Below, one piece after another: positions 58,101-64,000 of a stretch of DNA of 64,000 bases. The stretch covers positions 62,001-126,000 of the forward strand of contig NZ_JNZD01000023.1 of NCBI RefSeq assembly GCF_000725495.1, in the 5' to 3' direction. Both the position numbers and the translations under genes were made by a program. Below the pieces are notes generated by a model. The model did not search any database, had not been told where the DNA came from, and saw only the letters and a list, made by a program, of their open reading frames with translations. The DNA comes from Streptomyces aureus (lineage in GTDB: Bacteria > Actinomycetota > Actinomycetes > Streptomycetales > Streptomycetaceae). Position 1 is the stretch's first letter. Every line of letters begins with the position of its first letter.

Positions 58101-58346
58101 ATGGCGGGCAGCAGCCACGGTCACACCCCGGCCGCCTGGACCGGTGTCATCATCGCCTTCATCGGTTTCTGCGTCGCCGGCGCCTTCATGGTCAAGGCCG
58201 AGCCGCTGGGCTTCTGGGCCGGCATGGTCGTCGTCGCCCTCGGCGGTGTCGTGGGCCTGATCATGCGCAGCATGGGTCTCGGCCAGCCGAAGCCGGTCGC
58301 GCACCCCGCGAACGCGGCGCACTCGACCGTCGGCGCCGACGCCTGA
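58101..58346 (+). CDS. HGxxPAAW family small membrane protein
   Basis: 81 residues. The name-giving motif is HGHTPAAW at residues 6-13; two helices follow (WTGVIIAFIGFCVAGAFMV and FWAGMVVVALGGVVGLIM), ending in a short tail. Function unknown; conserved beside trpC in Streptomyces. ATG 58101 has GAGGAG at 58089-58094. Earlier in-frame ATGs lack a ribosome-binding site. Confidence 0.88.
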   Translation: MAGSSHGHTPAAWTGVIIAFIGFCVAGAFMVKAEPLGFWAGMVVVALGGVVGLIMRSMGLGQPKPVAHPANAAHSTVGADA

Positions 58347-58439
58347 CCCACCGAGGTCCCGCCCGAGGCGGTCCCGGCAGATCCGCCGGGGCCGCCTCTC
58401 GCGTACCCGGGCGAGCGCCCGCCCCGGGCGGAGGGCAGA

Positions 58440-58889
58440 ATGCGTCGCGTGAACGCCGAAATCCAGAGCGTGACCCGGCCCGGGCGGGACACGGGCGTCC
58501 TGCGACGCCTCGCCGTTCCCGGCGGGCTGCTCGCGGTCGTCGCCGGGGCCTTCGCATACGTCGGGACCGTCGACCCGAACCAGCCCGGCCACTATCCCGT
58601 CTGCCCGCTGTTCCGGCTCACCGGCCTGTACTGCCCCGGCTGCGGCGGCCTGCGCAGCGCGCACGCCTTCGCGCACGGGGACCTCGCCACGGCGCTCACG
58701 GACAACGCGCTCGCCGTCGGCGGGTACCTGGCCTTCGCCGTGCTGTGGTCCGTCTGGGTGATCCGCGTGCTGCGCGGACGGCCGGTCCGGCTCGAGGCCG
58801 GACGGGTCCACCTGTGGGTCCTCGGCGCGTTGGTGCTGGTCTTCACCGTTGTCCGGAACCTTCCGTCCGGCGGCTGGCTGCACCCTTGA
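58440..58889 (+). CDS. DUF2752 family membrane protein
   Basis: 149 residues. The DUF2752 signature with its cysteines is GLYCPGCGGLRSAHAFAHGD; three hydrophobic helices flank it. The CPGC pair is reminiscent of redox or metal sites but no activity is known. ATG 58440 has GGAGG upstream; GTG 58449 is an alternative. It precedes the trpC promoter region by 165 bases. Confidence 0.87.
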   Translation: MRRVNAEIQSVTRPGRDTGVLRRLAVPGGLLAVVAGAFAYVGTVDPNQPGHYPVCPLFRLTGLYCPGCGGLRSAHAFAHGDLATALTDNALAVGGYLAFAVLWSVWVIRVLRGRPVRLEAGRVHLWVLGALVLVFTVVRNLPSGGWLHP

Positions 58890-59054
58890 TCATCTGGCAA
58901 CTGTCCAGGTAATGGGACCGGCGTCAACCGGATGCGAGGGCTAAGCCTTCCTCCGGATACCATCGCAGTGACGCGACTTTTCCGTCAGAGGCGGCGAACC
59001 CGGGTCGCCGTCCGACCGCCACCACCGTCCACCGCAGGGAAGGGGGCCGCTCGC
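58890..59054 (+). promoter_or_regulatory. trpC operon promoter region
   Basis: 165-base gap before trpC. GATACCAT at 58965-58972 is a good -10 candidate (TACCAT). The leader then runs about 80 bases to trpC, with the ribosome-binding site GGGAAGGGGG. A GTG at 58969 is in frame with trpC, but the added residues ([14 protein letters not shown]) do not look like TrpC. No tandem Trp codons or attenuator hairpin was found. Confidence 0.5.
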
Positions 59055-59864
59055 GTGAGTGTGCTCGACGAGATCATCGACGGAGTCCGTGCCGACCTCG
59101 CGGAGCGGCAGGCGCGCGTCAGCCTCGACGAGCTCAAGGAGCGCGCGGCGAAGGCTCCGGCTGCCAAGGACGGCGTGGCCGCCCTGCGCGGCGACGGCGT
59201 CAAGGTCATCTGCGAGGTCAAGCGGTCCAGCCCGTCCAAGGGCGCGCTCGCCGCGATCGCCGACCCCGCCGCCCTGGCCGCCGACTACGAGGCGGGCGGC
59301 GCGGCCGTCATCTCCGTCCTCACCGAACAGCGCCGCTTCGGCGGTTCGCTCGCCGACCTCGAGGCCGTCCGCGCCCGCGTGGACGTCCCGGTGCTGCGCA
59401 AGGACTTCATCGTCACGTCGTACCAGCTGTGGGAGGCCCGCGCGTACGGTGCCGACCTGGCCCTGCTGATCGTCGCGGCCCTGGAACAGCCCGCCCTGGA
59501 GTCCCTCATCGAGCGGGCCGAGTCCATCGGGCTCACCCCGCTGGTCGAGGTGCACGACGAGGACGAGGTCGAGCGGGCCGTGGACGCCGGCGCGAAGATC
59601 ATCGGTGTCAACGCGCGCAACCTGAAGACGCTGAAGGTCGACCGTTCGACCTTCGAGCGGGTCGCCCCCGAGATCCCCGACGAGCTCGTCAAGATCGCCG
59701 AGTCCGGGGTCCGCGGGCCGCACGACCTCATCGCCTACGCCAACGCCGGCGCCGACGCGGTCCTGGTGGGCGAGTCCCTCGTCACCGGCCGCGACCCGCG
59801 GACCGCCGTCTCCGACCTGGTGGCGGCCGGCGCCCACCCCGCCCTGCGGCACGGACGGGACTGA
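59055..59864 (+). CDS. trpC: indole-3-glycerol phosphate synthase
   Basis: TIM-barrel enzyme that closes the indole ring from CdRP. 269 residues. Signatures: [13 protein letters not shown] with the catalytic Lys, [42 protein letters not shown] and [13 protein letters not shown] start with a G-rich ribosome-binding site. It begins the trpC-trpM-trpB-trpA group; phosphoribosylanthranilate isomerisation is presumably supplied by PriA. Confidence 0.96.
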   Translation: MSVLDEIIDGVRADLAERQARVSLDELKERAAKAPAAKDGVAALRGDGVKVICEVKRSSPSKGALAAIADPAALAADYEAGGAAVISVLTEQRRFGGSLADLEAVRARVDVPVLRKDFIVTSYQLWEARAYGADLALLIVAALEQPALESLIERAESIGLTPLVEVHDEDEVERAVDAGAKIIGVNARNLKTLKVDRSTFERVAPEIPDELVKIAESGVRGPHDLIAYANAGADAVLVGESLVTGRDPRTAVSDLVAAGAHPALRHGRD

Positions 59865-60087
59865 CCCGCCGGTGCCCGCTCCGACCCCCGCCACCGCCGT
59901 ACCCCGTCCGGGCCAGTGCCCCGACGGGGTGCCGGCGCGCGCCGGGTCGACCCTGCCCCCGGGAACGCTCCCGAGGGCGCGTACCGGGTCACCCGTACCC
60001 GCCGCGCAGGGCGACGGTCCCTCTCCTTCGGCCGGGCACCTTCCCGGCGAGACGCACGCCGAGCGTGCCGCCGTGCCGTCCGGTGCC
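59865..60087 (+). other. spacer between trpC and trpM
   Basis: About 220 GC-rich bases without a recognisable gene. Reading frames stay open through it, including that of trpM, but the composition is Pro/Ala/Gly noise. I saw no terminator. Confidence 0.4.
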
Positions 60088-60285
60088 GTGCTCCCCGCCT
60101 GCTCGGCGGCGCGTGACCCGTACGCCCGCCTCGCCCGCGGCTGCCGGCCGCGCGGCTGCCGTGCGCCCGCACGCCGGGTGCACGGGCGCCGGGTCCGTTA
60201 CGTCATCGGCGACGAGCCGGGTCAGGTCAACGGCATGCGATGGCCCGGGCGCGTACGCGCGCTCACGCCCTCCCCGGCCAGGTAA
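60088..60285 (+). CDS. trpM: small tryptophan-biosynthesis modulator TrpM
   Basis: Small basic protein between trpC and trpB, the place of trpM (trpX) in S. coelicolor, where it modulates tryptophan synthesis and differentiation. The core ARLARGCRPRGCRAPARRV, then HGRRVRYVIGDEPGQVNGMRW, looks like real protein and fits what I recall of TrpM; two cysteines (CRPRGC) are notable. About 65 residues from GTG 60088; GTG 60073 would add five. Neither has a good ribosome-binding site, so the start is uncertain. Confidence 0.65.
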   Translation: MLPACSAARDPYARLARGCRPRGCRAPARRVHGRRVRYVIGDEPGQVNGMRWPGRVRALTPSPAR

Positions 60286-60600
60286 CCCGCACGGGTGAAC
60301 CCGGCCGTGTCCTGGTCCACCGCACCGCGGTGACCGGGCAGAGTCCACCGCACACGTGGACCGGACCGGCACCACGCCCCGCGTGGACCGGGCCGCGTCC
60401 CTCCCGCACCGGGACCGAGCCGGAATCCGGCACACCCCGGTCCCCCGACGGCACGTCCGTCGGGCGCGCGGGCGACACGGCGGCGGGACGGGCGGTGTCA
60501 CCGGCCGACCCGGCCGGTGCGCGGGAGCGCGGGTGCGTCCGGTTTCAGTGACCCTGTCCGATCCCGTGACCGGGGCGAGTCGCCCCTGCGAGGTATCCGC
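60286..60600 (+). promoter_or_regulatory. trpM-trpB spacer with a hairpin before the trpB ribosome-binding site
   Basis: 315 bases without a gene. GGGGCG at 60572-60577 and CGCCCC at 60581-60586 form a tight 6-bp, 3-base-loop hairpin four bases before the trpB ribosome-binding site GAGG (60590-60593). GTGGACCGG occurs twice (from 60355 and 60382). A trpB promoter may lie here; none is obvious. Confidence 0.4.
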
Positions 60601-61893
60601 ATGCCCAGCGAGTTCTTCATTCCCGACCCCGACGGCCAAGTCCCCAGCGCCGAAGGCTATTTCGGCGCGTTCGGCGGCAAGTTCATCCCGGAGGCGCTGG
60701 TCGCCGCCGTGGACGAGGTCGCCGTCGAGTACGACAAGGCGAAGGCCGACCCCGAGTTCGCCCGCGAGCTCGACGACCTGCTCGTCCACTACACCGGACG
60801 CCCGAGCTCCCTCACGGAGGTGCCGCGCTTCGCCGAACACGCCGGCGGCGCACGGATCTTCCTCAAGCGCGAGGACCTCAACCACACCGGGTCCCACAAG
60901 ATCAACAACGTGCTCGGCCAGGCCCTGCTGACCCGGCGCATGGGCAAGACCCGTGTGATCGCCGAGACCGGCGCCGGTCAGCACGGTGTCGCCACGGCCA
61001 CCGCCTGCGCCCTCTTCGGCCTCGAGTGCACCATCTACATGGGCGAGATCGACACCCAGCGCCAGGCGCTGAACGTGGCCCGGATGCGCATGCTCGGCGC
61101 CGAGGTCATCGCCGTGAAGTCCGGCTCGCGCACCCTGAAGGACGCCATCAACGAGGCGTTCCGCGACTGGGTCGCCAACGTCGACCACACCCACTACCTG
61201 TTCGGCACCGTCGCCGGCCCGCACCCCTTCCCCGCCATGGTCCGCGACTTCCACCGGGTCATCGGCGTGGAGGCCCGCCGGCAGATCCTGGAGCGCGCCG
61301 GACGGCTGCCCGACGCCGCGATCGCCTGTGTGGGCGGCGGCTCCAACGCCATCGGCCTCTTCCACGCCTTCATCCCCGACGCCGATGTGCGCCTGATCGG
61401 CTGCGAGCCCGCCGGGCACGGCGTGGAGACCGGCGAGCACGCGGCGACCCTGACCGCCGGCGAACCCGGCATCCTGCACGGCTCGCGGTCCTACGTCCTC
61501 CAGGACGAGGAGGGCCAGATCACCGAGCCCTACTCGATCTCGGCCGGACTGGACTACCCGGGCATCGGCCCCGAGCACTCCTACCTCAAGGACAGCGGCC
61601 GCGGCGAGTACCGCGCGGTCACCGACGACGCCGCCATGCAGGCCCTGCGGCTGCTCTCGCGCACCGAGGGCATCATCCCGGCCATCGAGAGCGCCCACGC
61701 GCTGGCCGGGGCCCTGGAGGTCGGCAAGGAGCTCGGCAAGGACGGGCTGATCGTCGTCAACCTGTCCGGGCGCGGCGACAAGGACATGGATACGGCCGCC
61801 CGTTACTTCGGCCTGTACGACAACGGCGTGGACGCGGTCGTCGCGGCGGACGCCGACAGCGAGAACGCGGAGATCGAGGGGGACGCCAAGTGA
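60601..61893 (+). CDS. trpB: tryptophan synthase beta subunit
   Basis: PLP enzyme that joins indole and serine. 430 residues, type TrpB1. The PLP lysine is K100 in [27 protein letters not shown], the phosphate loop [10 protein letters not shown] and the C-terminal [11 protein letters not shown] are canonical. ATG 60601 with GAGG seven bases upstream; the family N-terminus (FFIPDPDG) starts here. Coupled to trpA by a GTGA overlap, in keeping with the alpha2beta2 complex. Confidence 0.97.
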   Translation: MPSEFFIPDPDGQVPSAEGYFGAFGGKFIPEALVAAVDEVAVEYDKAKADPEFARELDDLLVHYTGRPSSLTEVPRFAEHAGGARIFLKREDLNHTGSHKINNVLGQALLTRRMGKTRVIAETGAGQHGVATATACALFGLECTIYMGEIDTQRQALNVARMRMLGAEVIAVKSGSRTLKDAINEAFRDWVANVDHTHYLFGTVAGPHPFPAMVRDFHRVIGVEARRQILERAGRLPDAAIACVGGGSNAIGLFHAFIPDADVRLIGCEPAGHGVETGEHAATLTAGEPGILHGSRSYVLQDEEGQITEPYSISAGLDYPGIGPEHSYLKDSGRGEYRAVTDDAAMQALRLLSRTEGIIPAIESAHALAGALEVGKELGKDGLIVVNLSGRGDKDMDTAARYFGLYDNGVDAVVAADADSENAEIEGDAK

Positions 61894-62705
61894 GCGGCAA
61901 CATCCGGCTGTTGAGCGACACCCTGGCCGGCGCGAAGGCCGAGGGCCGCTCCGCCCTCATCGCGTACCTGCCGGCCGGCTTCCCCACCGTCGACGGCGGC
62001 ATCGCGGCGGTCAAGGCCGCCTTCGACGGCGGCGCCGACGTCGTCGAGGTCGGGCTGCCGCACAGCGACCCGGTCCTGGACGGCCCCGTCATCCAGACCG
62101 CCGACGACATCGCCCTGCGCGGCGGCGTCAGGATCGCCGACGTGATGCGGACCGTCCGGGAGGCCTTCGAGGCCACCGGAAAGCCCGTCCTCGTGATGAC
62201 GTACTGGAACCCGATCGACCGCTACGGGGTCGAGCGCTTCACCGCCGAGCTCGCCGAGGCGGGCGGCGCCGGCTGCATCCTGCCCGACCTGCCCGTCCAG
62301 GAGTCGGCGCTGTGGAGGGAGCACGCCGAGAAGCACGGCCTCGCGACCGTGTTCGTCGTCGCCCCCAGCAGCAAGGACGCCCGCCTCGCCGAGATCACCG
62401 CGGCCGGCAGCGGCTTCGTGTACGCGGCCTCCCTGATGGGGGTCACCGGGACCCGGGAGTCGGTCGGCAACCAGGCCCAGGACCTGGTGGCTCGCACCAA
62501 GGCCACCACCGAGCTGCCCGTCTGCGTCGGCCTCGGCGTCTCGAATGCGGAGCAGGCCGCCGAGGTGGCCGGCTTCGCCGACGGCGTGATCGTCGGCTCG
62601 GCGTTCGTGAAGCGGATGCTGGACGCGCCGGACGAGGCCGCCGGCCTCGAAGCCGTACGGGACCTCGCCGCCGACCTCGCCAAGGGCGTGCGCACGAGGG
62701 CCTGA
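61890..62705 (+). CDS. trpA: tryptophan synthase alpha subunit
   Basis: TIM barrel that cleaves indole-3-glycerol phosphate to indole for TrpB. 271 residues. The catalytic pair is E53 and D64 ([19 protein letters not shown]); [10 protein letters not shown] is the phosphate/loop 6 region and [25 protein letters not shown] (start and end) the C-terminal phosphate site. GTG start overlapping the trpB stop. Last gene of the trp group, followed by a hairpin. Confidence 0.97.
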   Translation: MSGNIRLLSDTLAGAKAEGRSALIAYLPAGFPTVDGGIAAVKAAFDGGADVVEVGLPHSDPVLDGPVIQTADDIALRGGVRIADVMRTVREAFEATGKPVLVMTYWNPIDRYGVERFTAELAEAGGAGCILPDLPVQESALWREHAEKHGLATVFVVAPSSKDARLAEITAAGSGFVYAASLMGVTGTRESVGNQAQDLVARTKATTELPVCVGLGVSNAEQAAEVAGFADGVIVGSAFVKRMLDAPDEAAGLEAVRDLAADLAKGVRTRA

Positions 62706-62815
62706 CGGGAGCGGCGCGGCGGATCCGTCCGGGCTCGACCGGCGGCCGTACGCGCACGGTGGGGCGGATCCGTACACGACGCGGGATCCGCTCACCCGAA
62801 CGGGTGGACCTTGGA

Positions 62816-62842
62816 CCGGGGAGGCGCGCTGCGCCTCCCCGG
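62816..62842 (+). terminator. hairpin between trpA and the DsbA-like gene
   Basis: CCGGGGAGGCGC at 62816-62827 and GCGCCTCCCCGG at 62831-62842, perfect 12-bp stem with a 3-base loop, extendable by A-T. It can end the trp transcript, yet it lies only 15 bases before the next start codon, inside that gene's likely leader. A second small inverted repeat, CACCCG-AA-CGGGTG, is at 62793-62806. Confidence 0.75.
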
Positions 62843-62857
62843 TTCGTTCTGCCGGAT

Positions 62858-63634
62858 GTGAGCGAGAAGAACCGTGACGGAAAGCGCAACGCCCGCGAGC
62901 GGCTGGCGGTCGAGCGAGAGAAGCAGAAGGCCGCGGACAAGCGCCGCCGCGCGCTGATCGTGGGGGCGTCGGTGATCTGCGTCCTCGGCCTGGCCGCCGT
63001 GATCGGCGTGGTGGCCGCCAACTCGGGCAAGGACAAGAAGAGCGACACCTCGGGCCCGGTCGTCTCGCCCTCGGGTGCCACCGGCAAGGACAGTCTCGCG
63101 ATCCCCGTCGGCAAGGACGGCGCCAAGTCGACCCTCACGGTGTGGGAGGACTTCCGCTGCCCGGCCTGCCAGGCCTTCGAGACGGCCTACCGCCCGACGA
63201 TCCACGAGCTGACCGACTCCGGGCAGCTGAAGGTCGAGTACCACCTCGTCACCCTGATCGACGGGAACATGGGCGGCAGCGGTTCCCGCAAGGCCGCCAA
63301 CGCCGCGGCCTGCGCCCAGGACGCCGGGAAGTTCCGCGACTACCACGACGTGCTGTACGAGAACCAGCCCAAGGAGACCGACGACGCCTTCGCCGACAAC
63401 GCCAAGCTCATCGAGCTGGCCGGCAAGGTCCCGGGCCTCGACACCCCGGCCTTCCGCGCCTGCGTGAACGACGGCACCCATGACAGCTGGGTCCAGAAGT
63501 CGCACGCCGCGTTCCAGGCCGGCGGCTTCACGGGCACCCCGACCGTGCTCCTGGGCGGCAAGAACATCTACGCGGACCAGTCGATGACCCCCGCCAAGCT
63601 CAAGCAGATGGTCGAGGCGGCCAACAAGGGCTGA
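62858..63634 (+). CDS. membrane-anchored DsbA-like thioredoxin-fold protein (CPAC)
   Basis: 258 residues. A highly charged N-terminus (GKRNARERLAVEREKQKAADKRRR in part), one membrane helix (about 32-54), a Ser/Gly/Lys linker and an external DsbA/thioredoxin_4 domain. The active site is CPAC at 101-104 (WEDFRCPACQAFE), the cis-Pro loop TGTPTVLL. Its layout is the same as in the protein at 25199-26044. It probably oxidises disulfides in exported proteins; being next to lgt fits envelope biogenesis. GTG 62858 is the first in-frame start after the hairpin. Confidence 0.9.
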   Translation: MSEKNRDGKRNARERLAVEREKQKAADKRRRALIVGASVICVLGLAAVIGVVAANSGKDKKSDTSGPVVSPSGATGKDSLAIPVGKDGAKSTLTVWEDFRCPACQAFETAYRPTIHELTDSGQLKVEYHLVTLIDGNMGGSGSRKAANAAACAQDAGKFRDYHDVLYENQPKETDDAFADNAKLIELAGKVPGLDTPAFRACVNDGTHDSWVQKSHAAFQAGGFTGTPTVLLGGKNIYADQSMTPAKLKQMVEAANKG

Positions 63635-63649
63635 GCCGGTCACGCGCTC

Positions 63650-63683
63650 CGGCGCCCCCGCCTTTCGGCGGCCGGGGGCGCCG
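63650..63683 (+). terminator. terminator before lgt
   Basis: CGGCGCCCCCG at 63650-63660 and CGGGGGCGCCG at 63673-63683, perfect 11-bp stem with a 12-base loop, 16 bases past the DsbA-like stop. Confidence 0.8.
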
Positions 63684-63751
63684 CACGTTATGGACCCGTT
63701 GCGGGGCCGCCCGCCGTGGGCGGCGTCCGGCACGGTAGCGTCGACCTTGCC

Positions 63752-64000
63752 ATGGAACTTGCCTACATTCCCAGCCCGTCGCACGGTGTGCTGCACCTCG
63801 GCCCCATTCCGCTGCGCGGCTACGCGTTCTGCATCATCATCGGCGTCTTTCTGGCCGTCTGGCTCGGCAACAAGCGCTGGATCGCCCGGGGAGGGCGGTC
63901 CGGCACGGTGGCCGACATCGCGGTCTGGGCCGTGCCCTTCGGCCTGGTCGGCGGCCGCCTCTACCACGTGATCACGGACTACGAGCTGTACTTCAGCGAG
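63752..64000 (+). CDS. lgt: phosphatidylglycerol--prolipoprotein diacylglyceryl transferase, 3' partial
   Basis: First 83 codons of Lgt, the membrane enzyme that adds diacylglycerol to the lipobox cysteine before LspA cleaves. MELAYIPSPSHGVLHLGPIPLRGYAF with the conserved LGPIPLRGYA, a first helix (AFCIIIGVFLAVWLGN) and the start of the second with VGGRLYHVITDYELYF are typical. ATG 63752; TAGCGT at 63736-63741 may be the -10. The gene runs off the window end. Confidence 0.93.
   Translation, partial: MELAYIPSPSHGVLHLGPIPLRGYAFCIIIGVFLAVWLGNKRWIARGGRSGTVADIAVWAVPFGLVGGRLYHVITDYELYFSE

Overview
The window is chromosomal DNA from a high-GC actinomycete, almost certainly a Streptomyces. The evidence is strongly G/C-ending codons, many GTG starts, frequent 4-base stop/start overlaps (GTGA, ATGA), a division cluster without murC or ftsA between murG and ftsZ, a PriA-type isomerase inside the histidine operon and a trpC-trpM-trpB-trpA order. 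Nothing points to a prophage, integrative element, transposon, CRISPR array or rRNA/tRNA gene. Most of the window is conserved core genome.

Layout. 1-12170: division and cell-wall cluster, all on +: murF (cut by the window edge), mraY, murD, ftsW, murG, ftsQ, ftsZ, pgeF, yggS, sepF, yggT, divIVA, closed by a strong terminator. 12171-16281: ileS on -, preceded by a T-box riboswitch. 16282-23384: TraR/DksA-type zinc-finger protein, lspA, an RluD-type pseudouridine synthase, a GNAT protein, a cation/proton antiporter, an intergenic array of eight degenerate 39-bp repeats, an MscS-type channel and a dienelactone-hydrolase-like protein. 23394-28240 (-): PhoD-type phosphatase, a membrane-anchored DsbA-like protein, a membrane protein, a DUF2252 protein. 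28508-36551: dnaE, a 59-residue protein on -, a NYN-domain protein, an ABC-2 exporter pair and a small membrane protein. 36643-40959 (-): 24-residue ribosomal protein bL37, a YbaK-type deacylase, a LON-domain protein, a helical protein and a beta-helix membrane protein.

41135-46923 is a tightly coupled histidine operon: hisD-hisC-hisB-(54-aa membrane protein)-hisH-priA-ridA-hisF, in which every junction is a 4-base overlap. 47482-54335 is the more accessory stretch: a secreted cutinase/polyester-hydrolase-like enzyme, a LuxR-type regulator that looks like a LAL protein without its ATPase, a PucR-type regulator, and an ArsR/MFS pair preceded by a nearly perfect 54-bp palindrome. 54381-62705 holds hisI and the tryptophan genes (trpE, a Trp-associated membrane protein, an HGxxPAAW protein, a DUF2752 protein, trpC, trpM, trpB, trpA). 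The window ends with a second DsbA-like protein and the start of lgt.

The points that most deserve a second look are: (i) the only IleRS here has GAHH where class I synthetases carry HxGH, the altered motif linked to very high mupirocin resistance in IleRS2 enzymes; (ii) its T-box leader shows specifier, T-box and a switch strand that can cover the ribosome-binding site; (iii) the 54-bp palindrome upstream of the ArsR gene; (iv) the 39-bp tandem array; (v) the micro-protein translationally coupled inside the his operon; (vi) the PETase-like esterase. I did not find a clearly new multi-gene system. Everything is from reading the sequence; no database search was run.
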